Of a stretch of DNA of 36,746 nt, positions 17,381 to 25,232 are shown one piece after another; positions within the stretch are counted from its first letter, which is position 1; each line of letters begins with the position of its first letter. The notes beneath the pieces are model-generated. The model had not been told where the DNA came from. It saw only the letters and a list, made by a program, of their open reading frames with translations, and made no database searches. Source of the DNA: CBDCKR01 sp964572045 (lineage in GTDB: Bacteria > Gemmatimonadota > Gemmatimonadetes > Longimicrobiales > Gaopeijiaceae); assembly GCA_964572045.1 (NCBI GenBank), contig CAZNEI010000029.1, forward strand, positions 1-36,746. Reading direction: 5' to 3'. The position numbers and the translations under genes are program-made.

Positions 17381-17798
17381 CGACGGAGCCGTCAGGCTTC
17401 ACGCTCACCGACGCCCGGTGGATCAGCCGTCGGAAGTCCTCTTCTTCAAGAGCGACGAGCGGGAGCGCGCGCCCGTACATCTCATCGGCCACCACAGCCG
17501 AAAGCACGAGAAAGGAATCGGTCCCCATGGTCAGGATCGCGGAGGGCGCGGTACCCCGCCGGACAGCCTCGAGTAAGACGGCCGTGGTGGTACTTGATCC
17601 GCGGGTACCAGGAATGGCAAGGATCCGACCTGCCGCAGTTTCCCCGGAAAGCGGGTGCCTGCGGTCGATCACTTCTCCGGTGTCGGAATCGTAGCCGCCC
17701 CAAAAACTCAGGGGCTCTCGCGATACCAAGAGCGTGCCTGCGGCGTCTCCTGGAATGAGCACCCGGCCCCTGATGGTCACCGCACGGCCAGTCCTCAC
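17337..17798 (-). CDS. Aconitase X small (swivel, DUF126) subunit
   Basis: 153 aa. The swivel-domain half of a two-subunit aconitase X dehydratase. Recognised from the DUF126 pattern: GRAVTIRGRVLIPGDAAGTLLVSREPLSFWGGYDSDTGEVIDRRHPLSGETAAGRILAIPGTRGSSTT as a fold (phosphate-loop-like GTRGSSTT), then PSAILTMGTDSFLVLSAVVADEMYGRALPLVAL. GTG start at 17798 overlaps the large-subunit stop by 4 bp (GTGA), the mark of translational coupling and a fixed 1:1 partner. In bacteria such two-gene AcnX enzymes have been described as cis-3-hydroxy-L-proline dehydratases; in archaea a relative is a phosphomevalonate dehydratase. Substrate here is inferred only. Its end overlaps the converging gene by 44 bp. 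Confidence 0.9.
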   Translation of the reverse strand: MRTGRAVTIRGRVLIPGDAAGTLLVSREPLSFWGGYDSDTGEVIDRRHPLSGETAAGRILAIPGTRGSSTTTAVLLEAVRRGTAPSAILTMGTDSFLVLSAVVADEMYGRALPLVALEEEDFRRLIHRASVSVKPDGSVVILQSSGSPSQACG

Positions 17799-19132
17799 CC
17801 GTCGGATCCGCCATCAGCGTGCGAGGGTAGCGGCGGTGAGCTCGCGTCGCCCTCCCCCAACCGCCGATCCCAGAGAGAGTCGTCCCGGCGGACCCGACCT
17901 AGGACCGCCGATTCGACGCAGTCCTCGGTGGAGCCGAAGACTACCTCGCGGCCGAGCAGCCCTGGCGAGTAGTAGGCGTACTTCGCGGAGTTGGTCATCA
18001 GGACTCCGACGTCCGGAGGAAGCATGGGGGTTGTTAGTATGCAGGTGTCCACCGTCACCTCTCCGCCGAACACCCGGAGCGGGGCGAGGAGGCCGGTACC
18101 CTGCGCGATGAGCTGCACACCCCGTCCTGTGGTGACAAGGAAGCGCACGTCGGGGTGCCGTCGACGCCCTACCAGGAGTGGGGCGAGCGCCCTGAACTCC
18201 GCCAGGGAGAAGTGCGGCGAGCCCAGAACTACCATATCTAACCGCTCGCCCTCTGCCGTCGAGAGCTCGTCCCGGGCTGCGCGGAGTTCGCTCAGGACAA
18301 CGTCGTGAGTCTCCTCGGGTGTTTTCCCCTGAAGGGCCTCGTCGAGGGTCGGTGCCTCGGGCGTTACGCCCACCCAGTGAAAGAGGGCCACCGCTCCCGA
18401 CGACGCTGCCGCCGCACCAAGGGCCTTGAGTTGATCCTCCGAAGGCGGCACGTGCAGGCCCTCGAGCACGGGCACGCGATCGCCCGCAAGCTTACCGACC
18501 AGATGTCCGAGAACGGGGTAGAGCTCGTCCGAAGCAAGGAGATGGAGGGGAATGTGGCGGAAGCGAAACAGCACCTGCCCCGCACGGTTTTCGGTAAGGT
18601 GAAGCCCCACGGCGGGCACGCGGCCCGTGATGGCCGCGCAGATGTCCAGCAAGTCGGGATACCGCTCGGTCCGGGCTCCCAGGACCGAGTTGGCGAATAC
18701 GATGGCGCTCGACTCACCCCATGCAATCTGATCCCCGAAGGCGGGCCGTGCCTCGCTCTGGTAGGGAGCGCACGTCCACGACGGGACACACCCCATGCTT
18801 TGATAGGCGACCATCTGCCGACGGGCCTTCTCGGCCCATTCGGGCGGGACCGCCCAGCGCTCCCAACCGTGCGGGTCCACCCCCGCCACGTTGAGTGTGG
18901 CGGGCACGGCCACCTTGGCACCCAGGTCAGCCAGGCGTTCGGCATACTCAAGCGTGGCCTCACCCATGTACAGCGCGCTGTCGATGTGGGCTGCGGTTAC
19001 GGGCATCAACCGATCCGCCCCCTGGACCTCAGCCATGCGCACTAGAATAGACATGGCCATCCTGACGCCCTCCCCCGCCTCGCCCCCGAGGAGGCCACGC
19101 TCCACCGTCGTAAGCTGAAGTGCCATGGGCAT
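17795..19132 (-). CDS. Aconitase X catalytic (large) subunit
   Basis: 445 aa. Fe-S dehydratase large subunit. Family marks: TAAHIDSALYMGEATLEYAERLADLGAKVAVPATLNVAGVD in the N-terminal part (read in pieces), MGCVPSWTCAPYQ with C115 and C121, GESSAIVFANSVLGART, GSPHFSLAEF (304-313), VDTCILTTPMLPP with C364, and TNSAKYAYYSPGLLG (380-394). The Cys residues are candidate cluster ligands. It is followed by its small subunit with a GTGA overlap. Likely reaction: dehydration of cis-3-hydroxy-L-proline as for other bacterial two-subunit AcnX; no pyrroline carboxylate reductase is adjacent to support this. Start codon ATG at 19132 or at 19126; no clear ribosome-binding site. Divergent from the DUF2461 gene. 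Confidence 0.92.
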   Translation of the reverse strand: MPMALQLTTVERGLLGGEAGEGVRMAMSILVRMAEVQGADRLMPVTAAHIDSALYMGEATLEYAERLADLGAKVAVPATLNVAGVDPHGWERWAVPPEWAEKARRQMVAYQSMGCVPSWTCAPYQSEARPAFGDQIAWGESSAIVFANSVLGARTERYPDLLDICAAITGRVPAVGLHLTENRAGQVLFRFRHIPLHLLASDELYPVLGHLVGKLAGDRVPVLEGLHVPPSEDQLKALGAAAASSGAVALFHWVGVTPEAPTLDEALQGKTPEETHDVVLSELRAARDELSTAEGERLDMVVLGSPHFSLAEFRALAPLLVGRRRHPDVRFLVTTGRGVQLIAQGTGLLAPLRVFGGEVTVDTCILTTPMLPPDVGVLMTNSAKYAYYSPGLLGREVVFGSTEDCVESAVLGRVRRDDSLWDRRLGEGDASSPPLPSHADGGSDG

Positions 19133-19280
19133 CAGACTAGGAGTCCGTCAATCGCTCAAGCAACTCATCCCGGGCTTTCGGCCGCCTTGCGGGCTGCCTC
19201 GAGCATCCCAACTTGGGTGTTCGCGGAGCGACCGTCCCATCCGGAGGCGGCGCCCTAACACGGCCGACGCCGGAGACGGT

Positions 19281-19949
19281 ATGGCGAGTAAGTATTTTAC
19301 AAACGCGACGTTCACCTTTCTCAGCGATCTCACGGCCCACAACAACCGGGACTGGTTCCAGCAGAATAAGCACAGGTACGAGGACTATCTGAAGGAACCT
19401 GCAATACGCTTCATCATCGACTTCGGACCGCACTTGAAGGCGATCAGCGAGCACTTCCGAGCTGATCCTCGCCCGGTGGGCGGCTCGATGTTCCGGATCT
19501 ATCGCGATCTCCGCTTCACAAGGGACAAGACCCCGTACAAGACTCACCTCGGCATCCAGTTCCGGCACGACCAAGGCAGGAACGCGCACGCCCCCGGCTT
19601 CTACCTGCACCTGGAGGCCAGCGGATCCTTTGCCGGGGCGGGAGTGTGGCGTCCGGATGCCGCGAGCCTCAAGAGAGTCCGGGAAGCTATCATCGAAGAC
19701 CCGCGGGCCTACGAACGGGCCGTGGGTGCCAACACCCTCGAAGGGGACCGACTGAAACGTATGCCGCGAGGATTCGACTCTGGACACCCGCTGGCGGAGG
19801 ACCTTAAACGCAGGGATTTTGTCGCGGTGGCACCGATCTCCAGGAGGACGGCTACGAGCTCCGACCTGCCCCAGGAGCTCGCCGCCGCGTTCAAGGATAG
19901 CATGCCCCTCATGAAGTTCCTCTGCAGGGCGATCGGCGTCCCCTTCTGA
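19281..19949 (+). CDS. DUF2461 (TIGR02453) family protein
   Basis: 222-aa cytosolic protein of unknown function. Recognised from FLSDLTAHNNRDWFQQNKHRYED near the N-terminus (residues about 12-35), MFRIYRDLRFTRDKTPYKTHLGIQFRH in the middle, and GFYLHLEASGSFAGAGVWRPDAASLKRVREAI, followed by LKRMPRGFDSGHPLAEDLKRRDFVA. These are the conserved blocks of this family in the right order and length. ATG 19281 has GGAG 5 nt upstream. An in-frame ATG at 19125 would add 52 residues with no family similarity and would overlap the AcnX start. Fifteen bases separate it from an upstream ATG in the PhzF-like frame; the better PhzF start is 111 nt downstream. Confidence 0.9.
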   Translation: MASKYFTNATFTFLSDLTAHNNRDWFQQNKHRYEDYLKEPAIRFIIDFGPHLKAISEHFRADPRPVGGSMFRIYRDLRFTRDKTPYKTHLGIQFRHDQGRNAHAPGFYLHLEASGSFAGAGVWRPDAASLKRVREAIIEDPRAYERAVGANTLEGDRLKRMPRGFDSGHPLAEDLKRRDFVAVAPISRRTATSSDLPQELAAAFKDSMPLMKFLCRAIGVPF

Positions 19950-20060
19950 TCTCGCGAGGGAGAGTTGCCCTCGGACGTGTATCACCTGGAGCTTTCGGAC
20001 ATGTGGGGTTGCATCTTCGACGCTGGGACGAGCCATGACCGAAAGCGGAAGGAGGCCCGC

Positions 20061-20858
20061 ATGCCGATAGCGATCACCCAAGTTGACGCGTTTGCGAGTG
20101 AGCCGTTCGGCGGCAATCCCGCCGCCGTCTGCCTTCTGCCGAGGGCAGCCGAACGCCTCTGGATGCAGTGCATCGCGCTTGAGATGAACCTGTCCGAGAC
20201 GGCATTCTTGGTACGCCGTGACCGCAACGAGTTCGACCTCCGCTGGTTCACCCCAACGATCGAGGTTGACCTCTGCGGCCACGCGACGCTGGCAAGCGCC
20301 CATGTGTTGTGGGCCGAAGGCCACCTCGCTCCGCAAGCGCCAGCCGTCTTCCATACCCGTTCCGGTCGGCTCTCGGCATTCCTCCGTGAGGACGGATGGA
20401 TCCAGATGGATTTCCCGGCGGAGCCGGACAAGCCGGCGCCCCCGCCCGACGGGCTGACCGATGCACTTGGCGCCGAGGCCACCCACATAGGACGGAACCG
20501 GCTCGACTACCTCATCGAGGTCGATACGGAGCGGACTGTGAGACGGCTCGCGCCGGACCTTCGGCGTCTCCGCGAGTTCGATGCCCGAGGCGTCATCGTC
20601 ACCGCACAAGCCGAGACGAGTGGGTTCGATTTTGTCTCGCGCTTCTTCGCGCCGCGGGCTGGTGTAGACGAGGATCCGGTAACCGGGTCGGCGCACTGCT
20701 GCCTGGGACCATACTGGAAACGCCGTCTCAACAGGGATGCCTTCACGGCATGGCAGGCATCGGCGCGCGGCGGAGTCGTCCAACTGACGGTTCGAAGCGA
20801 TCGCGTCCTGCTCTCCGGTCAGGCGGTCACCGTCATGCGGGGCGAATTACTTGCCTGA
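20061..20858 (+). CDS. PhzF-family isomerase/epimerase-like protein
   Basis: 265 aa, two-domain diaminopimelate-epimerase-like fold. Family marks: QVDAFASEPFGGNPAAVCLL (GNP at 18-20), NLSETAFL with candidate catalytic Glu46, FTPTIEVDLCGHATLASAHVL (CGHAT 72-76), and DEDPVTGSAHCCLGPYW (203-219). Members range from PhzF of phenazine synthesis to many uncharacterised isomerases; the absence of other phz genes argues against phenazine production. ATG 20061 has an excellent AGGAGG with 5-nt spacing, which decides against the ATG at 19965. It lies on the strand opposite AcnX. If AcnX handles hydroxyproline, an isomerase nearby would make sense, but this is speculation. Confidence 0.92.
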   Translation: MPIAITQVDAFASEPFGGNPAAVCLLPRAAERLWMQCIALEMNLSETAFLVRRDRNEFDLRWFTPTIEVDLCGHATLASAHVLWAEGHLAPQAPAVFHTRSGRLSAFLREDGWIQMDFPAEPDKPAPPPDGLTDALGAEATHIGRNRLDYLIEVDTERTVRRLAPDLRRLREFDARGVIVTAQAETSGFDFVSRFFAPRAGVDEDPVTGSAHCCLGPYWKRRLNRDAFTAWQASARGGVVQLTVRSDRVLLSGQAVTVMRGELLA

Positions 20859-21054
20859 TGCGAAGAGGTTACCGGGAGCGGAGTGCGCGGCCCGCAGGAC
20901 GACGCCAGTGCCGAGGGGGCGGGCGGGGCTCTTCGTCCCGAGGGAGTCGGTGGACCGATCCTAGTCGGGGGATCATCTCGCAAGGGGGGCTGTCTTCGAG
21001 GCGAAGGTCGTGAAGGGACAGACCTGAGGGCTACAGTTCTACTGAGCCCTGGCT

Positions 21055-22032
21055 TCACAGCCCCAAGAGGCTAGCGGCGTTTCCTCCCCGCACGAGGGCC
21101 TCATCCTCGGCCGACAGCCCTAAGGCGGCGATCGACGACTTCATCTTCTTGAGACTTCCGATCTTGTGCGGATAGTCGCTTCCCATCACCACGTGATCGG
21201 GCCCGGCAAAGTCCACCGCGAGCTGAAGGCATGCTGGGTCGAAGTTCACGGTGTCGTAGTAGAACTGCCGCAGGTAGTCGGTGGGAGGGCGTGAGACGTC
21301 GGCCTTGCAGCGTCCGAACGCCCCGAACCCCCGATCGAGGCGCTCGGCCAGAAAGGGAATCGCGCCACCCGCGTGACAGAGCACCCAGCGAATTCTCGGA
21401 AAGCGCTCGGGGACACCGGCGAAGATTAAGTGGGCGGTCGCGAGCGTCGTGTCCATGAGAAACCCCACCAGAGGCATCAACATATACTCCTCCATAGCCT
21501 CCACCCCCAGCGGATAGGTGGGGTGAATGTAGACGACAGCGTTCGCCTCGTCCGCCCGTTCATAGAGCGGCCAGAAGCGCTTATCAGCCAAAGGCACGCC
21601 AGTGGCGTTGCTCAAGAGCATGACTCCCGGAAAGCCGAGCTCTCCAACCGTACGATCGAATTCGGAAACTGCGGCCTCGGGGTTGTTCATCGGCAGGTGG
21701 GCCAGAGCCGTGAAGCGATCAGGGTGACGGTCCCTGGCGTGCGCAAGTCCGTCATTGACGATCGCGGCCAGCTCGCTGGCCCGGTCGGGCGACTCGATGC
21801 TCGTGCCCGGAGCCGTGAACGTAAGCACCTGCCGGTCGATGCCCGCCTCTTCCAAGACGGCGCGTCGGAAGTCGATATCCCGATGTCCGGGGACGATCAC
21901 GTTGTAGTCACCAGGGGAATGCAGGACGGGATTCCCCGCCTCGTCTTCGCTAACGGTGAAGTTGCTTGGACCTGAGCGAATGGCGTCCAGAAACTCGGGC
22001 GGGTAGAAATGGTTGTGGAAGTCGATGATCAT
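21055..22032 (-). CDS. Amidohydrolase-2 (ACMSD / gamma-resorcylate decarboxylase-like)
   Basis: 325-aa cytosolic metal-dependent hydrolase or decarboxylase. Metal ligands of the amidohydrolase-2 family are visible: H6 and H8 (IDFHNHFYP), H170 (VYIHPTY), H220 (VLCHAGGAIPF) and D286 (MGSDYPHKIG). The best-known members decarboxylate aminocarboxymuconate semialdehyde or hydroxybenzoates, so an aromatic or tryptophan-derived acid is plausible. ATG 22032 overlaps the stop of the upstream APC permease by 4 bp (ATGA), fixing the start and showing translational coupling: transporter first, enzyme second. A longer reading from 22074 would run 46 bp into the permease. Confidence 0.9.
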   Translation of the reverse strand: MIIDFHNHFYPPEFLDAIRSGPSNFTVSEDEAGNPVLHSPGDYNVIVPGHRDIDFRRAVLEEAGIDRQVLTFTAPGTSIESPDRASELAAIVNDGLAHARDRHPDRFTALAHLPMNNPEAAVSEFDRTVGELGFPGVMLLSNATGVPLADKRFWPLYERADEANAVVYIHPTYPLGVEAMEEYMLMPLVGFLMDTTLATAHLIFAGVPERFPRIRWVLCHAGGAIPFLAERLDRGFGAFGRCKADVSRPPTDYLRQFYYDTVNFDPACLQLAVDFAGPDHVVMGSDYPHKIGSLKKMKSSIAALGLSAEDEALVRGGNAASLLGL

Positions 22033-23414
22033 GCCGCGGTTTCCGAAGGAGTCGGAGCGTGACGCTGTCCCCACAGACGGTAGACCGGATACCCGATTGC
22101 GACCATCCCGAGGCCAAGCAAGCTCTCAAGCGGATCAGTCATCACCTGATTGACCACGATTGCGAAGGCCGAAGCGGCAAAGAGCGCAGGCGCCCACGGG
22201 TATCCCCACGCTGAATACGCCCGGGTGACCCCGGGCCGACGGCGCAGGATGTACAGTCCGATGGCCATGAGGCCGAAAAAGATCCACTCTGTGTAGATGA
22301 CCCGCGTGAAGAGAGCGCGGTAAGTGCCCGTCGCCACCAAGACCGACGCCCACACGGCCTGCAGCACGATCGCGCGATGGGGCGTGCGATAGCGGGGATG
22401 GAGGCCGCTCACCCAACGAAACAGCATCCCGTCTCGCGACATGGCGTAGTAGACGCGAGGGCCGGACAGGACGATGCCCGCAAGCGCCCCGAACGCCGAG
22501 AAGATGACGAGCCCTGTCATCGCGGCTCCTCCCGCAAAGCCGAAGACGGCTTCGGCCGCGTCGGCCGCCACTCTCTCGGAGTTGATCACCGTGTCCAGAG
22601 GAAGCACGTAGAAGTAGACAGCGTTCAGGGCAACATAACAGAGCGTCACGGTGAGGATGCCCCACCCCAGCGCACGCGGAATCGTCCTCCGCGGCTCCAC
22701 CGTTTCCTCGGCGTTATAGGTCACCATGTGCCATCCACCGAAGGCGAAGAGCCCTGCGACAAGAGCCACCAGAAAATCGGAGAATGTCCCCCCTCCGAGC
22801 AGACTTCCGCCGAGCGCGGTCGCCGTTTCCGCCCTCCCCCCAATCACGGCGGCTTCGCCGACAGCCGGATCCATTGCCGACCCCACCGCGAAGCCCAGGG
22901 CCACCATCGCGACGATCGCCAGTACCTTCACGGCGGTAAAAGCGGCCTGGAGGTCACTCCCGTGCCTTACGCCGACGTAGTTGACGCCCGAAATGAGCAG
23001 GATGGCGGAGATCGCGACGGCACGGATGCCTACGGGACTGAGGTCCACCAGATACCCTACGTAGGAGGCGAAGACCATCCCGATCGCGGCGATGATCCCC
23101 GAGTGCATCGTCCAGAACATGGCCCAGCCCCAGAGGAAGGCCAGCCAACCTCCGAAGCACTCCCGAAGGAAGGCGTACACGCCTCCACTCTCGGGCAGGG
23201 TGGAGGCGAGCTCCGCCGTCACGAGCGCGCCCAAGAGGGTGAGGCTCCCCGCCACCAGCCAGACCAGCACCGCACCGCCGAGCGATGGTACCTGACCGGT
23301 GACCTCCGAGGGCTGAACAAAGATCGCCGTACCAATGATGGTCCCCACGACCATCGCCGTGGCGTGAGGCAAGCGGATCGCACGAGACAACCCGCGCGCC
23401 GCGTGGCGGCTCAT
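22029..23414 (-). CDS. APC-superfamily amino acid permease
   Basis: 461-aa inner-membrane carrier with about 12 predicted membrane helices. The first helix carries the unwound glycine-rich substrate motif GTIIGTAIF (residues about 24-32). Other blocks are ELASTLPESGGVYAFLRECFGGWLAFLWGW, an APC/LAT-like segment, FAFGGWHMVTYNAEETVEPRRTIPRA, and SRDGMLFRWVSGLHPRYRTPHRAI. It looks like the LAT/heterodimeric-amino-acid-exchanger type and would move neutral or cationic amino acids or related compounds. It is coupled by an ATGA overlap to the ACMSD-like amidohydrolase, so its cargo is probably the substrate, or a precursor, of that enzyme. Ribosome-binding site before ATG 23414 is weak. Confidence 0.92.
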   Translation of the reverse strand: MSRHAARGLSRAIRLPHATAMVVGTIIGTAIFVQPSEVTGQVPSLGGAVLVWLVAGSLTLLGALVTAELASTLPESGGVYAFLRECFGGWLAFLWGWAMFWTMHSGIIAAIGMVFASYVGYLVDLSPVGIRAVAISAILLISGVNYVGVRHGSDLQAAFTAVKVLAIVAMVALGFAVGSAMDPAVGEAAVIGGRAETATALGGSLLGGGTFSDFLVALVAGLFAFGGWHMVTYNAEETVEPRRTIPRALGWGILTVTLCYVALNAVYFYVLPLDTVINSERVAADAAEAVFGFAGGAAMTGLVIFSAFGALAGIVLSGPRVYYAMSRDGMLFRWVSGLHPRYRTPHRAIVLQAVWASVLVATGTYRALFTRVIYTEWIFFGLMAIGLYILRRRPGVTRAYSAWGYPWAPALFAASAFAIVVNQVMTDPLESLLGLGMVAIGYPVYRLWGQRHAPTPSETAA

Positions 23415-23457
23415 GGTCTCGACGCCTCGGGCCCGCCGGTCGGATTATACGTCAGCC

Positions 23458-24714
23458 CTATCGGACCTCCGTATCTACACTCGTCTCCCCTTCCGACCGT
23501 GCAATGATCGCGGCGCCACATGAATCGCTGAACACGTTCACCGCCGTCCGGAACATGTCGAGTGGCCGATCAATGGCCAGCATCGAGCCGACGATCACGT
23601 TCACGTCCGGGCCCCGCAGTCCGATGGCTTCGAGGACAACGAAGATCACGACCAGCCCCGCCGATGGCACCGCGGCAGCGCCCACCGAAGCCAGCAGAGC
23701 GGTCAGCACGACAACGGCCTGCTGTGCGATCGTAAGGTCGAAACCGAGCATTTGAGCGATAAAGAGCGCACCCGCACACTCGAAGACCGCGGTCCCATCC
23801 ATGTTTATTGTGGCGCCCATGGGAAGAACGAAGGAGGCCACCTTGTTCGAGGTCCCCACCTTCTCCTTGACGACATTCATGGTCACAGGCAGGGTGGCTC
23901 CAGAGGAGCTGGTCGAAAAGGCGATTAGAAGCGGCTCGCGCATGTTCGCAAAGTGAATGCGCGGGGAGATTCGGCCGATCAGAATCAGCAGAAGCGGCAA
24001 GCTCACCAGGAGGTGGAAGGTCAGTCCACTCCCGATGGTCAGGGCGTACATCGCCAGTGGGCGGAATGCGTCGAAGCCTGTTGTGCCTACCATGCGCGTG
24101 ATGAGCGCGAAAACCCCAATCGGCAAGAATCGTATGATCCCCGAAGTGAGCCGCATCATCGTATGGAAGAGTGCCTCGAAGAGTTCGATGACCGGAACAC
24201 GGGTCTTGTCGGGCAACGCGGTGATCGCCGCGCCGAAGACGATGCAAAAGAAAATGATCGCAAGCATGTCGGCGTCTGCAGCCGCTCGGACAACGTTTTC
24301 CGGGACGATGTCGAGTAGGAGCTCGACCGGTGAGCTGGGCGTCTCGAGGTCCGGTAGCTCATCCCCTTCCATCGGCGCCATTGTGGCGCTACGCCCCGGA
24401 CGGATGAGGTTGACCAAGACGAGGCCGGTCATCGCAGCGATCAGGCTCGAGAGCGCGTAGTATCCGAGCGTCTTGCTGAAGAGGCGGCCGATGTTTCGAC
24501 CTCCGCCCACCGAGGCCACGCCTGAAATGATCGAAGTCAGCACCAGCGGAACGATGATCATCCGCAGAAGCTTCATGAAGAGGTCGCCGATCCATCCGAG
24601 TTGATCGGCGGCCGGAGCACCAAAGACTGCGCCCGTGAGAGCACCAAGACCCATCGCGATGAGCACCTGCCAGTGGAGTCGGCGATACCAGGCTAGCTGC
24701 GGATTGTGTTCCAT
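23458..24714 (-). CDS. DAACS-family dicarboxylate/amino acid:cation symporter (GltP/DctA-like)
   Basis: 418-aa secondary transporter. Typical family blocks: KLLRMIIVPLVLTSIISGVASVG in helices 2-3, the serine-rich hairpin 1 (STSSSGATLPVTMNVV), the sodium-site helix 7 motif GATINMDGTAVFE, and hairpin 2 (AAAVPSAGLVVI) followed by PDVNVIVGSMLAIDRPLDMFRTAVNVFSDSCGAAII. These define the glutamate/aspartate/C4-dicarboxylate symporters. ATG 24714 is chosen because it gives the family-normal length and N-terminus (WYRRLHWQVLIAMGLGALTG) and has AAGGA about 10 nt upstream. The frame stays open to 24963, but that extension is Arg/Pro-rich without homology. Divergent from the lactate permease. Substrate, glutamate or dicarboxylate, is undecided. 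Confidence 0.93.
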   Translation of the reverse strand: MEHNPQLAWYRRLHWQVLIAMGLGALTGAVFGAPAADQLGWIGDLFMKLLRMIIVPLVLTSIISGVASVGGGRNIGRLFSKTLGYYALSSLIAAMTGLVLVNLIRPGRSATMAPMEGDELPDLETPSSPVELLLDIVPENVVRAAADADMLAIIFFCIVFGAAITALPDKTRVPVIELFEALFHTMMRLTSGIIRFLPIGVFALITRMVGTTGFDAFRPLAMYALTIGSGLTFHLLVSLPLLLILIGRISPRIHFANMREPLLIAFSTSSSGATLPVTMNVVKEKVGTSNKVASFVLPMGATINMDGTAVFECAGALFIAQMLGFDLTIAQQAVVVLTALLASVGAAAVPSAGLVVIFVVLEAIGLRGPDVNVIVGSMLAIDRPLDMFRTAVNVFSDSCGAAIIARSEGETSVDTEVR

Positions 24715-25232
24715 GACGGTCGATCCTTCAGGTTCGCGGGATGTCAGGGACGGGCGGGGTTCGCGGAGACATATGCTCCTGTGAAAGGGCGACGCCCAGC
24801 TGGAAAGCCCGCCGAACATAGACGGTGGCCTGGACCGGTGACAACTCCCACCCCTCATTGGGGCCCGCTGTCCCCCTGGCGGCCGATCCTCCAATTCAAG
24901 CGTGTGGCCCTCTGACGCCCAAACCGAGCTCGGAGGGCAGTAGTTCCATTCAGTCGGCCCCACGCAGAGGAGAGGTCCTAGCCGCTGTGCGGATCGGCGG
25001 GGTTCGCGGGCCTGGAAGTATCCCTCAGAGCCCGCCGGGGCCTGGACGGGGGAAGTCGCTGATGCCGAGCAGGCAGGCGGGTGCGCCCTTCCGGGGTTGC
25101 GGCCCCCCCTCGCGGCGTCGGCGCGCTCGCTGCATGTTGCGTGGTCGCGCGGGTTCCACCAGACGTCGTTGACGGCCAGTCCGGCCGGCCGCGACGCCCA
25201 TCGCCTGTCTGTCTTTCTCCTCAGGAGCGCAC
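24715..25232. other. Divergent intergenic region between two carboxylate transporter genes
   Basis: About 518 bp that must contain both promoters. I see no supported gene and no clear -35/-10 pair. Short frames in it have Arg/Pro-rich shadow character. Confidence 0.45.

Noticed and set aside
19137..20783. 548-codon minus-strand frame across the DUF2461 and PhzF genes
   Set aside because: Runs antisense through two well-recognised genes and has no family likeness.
20061..20858. PhzF-like gene considered as evidence for phenazine synthesis
   Set aside because: No other phz genes are in the window and the family is broad.
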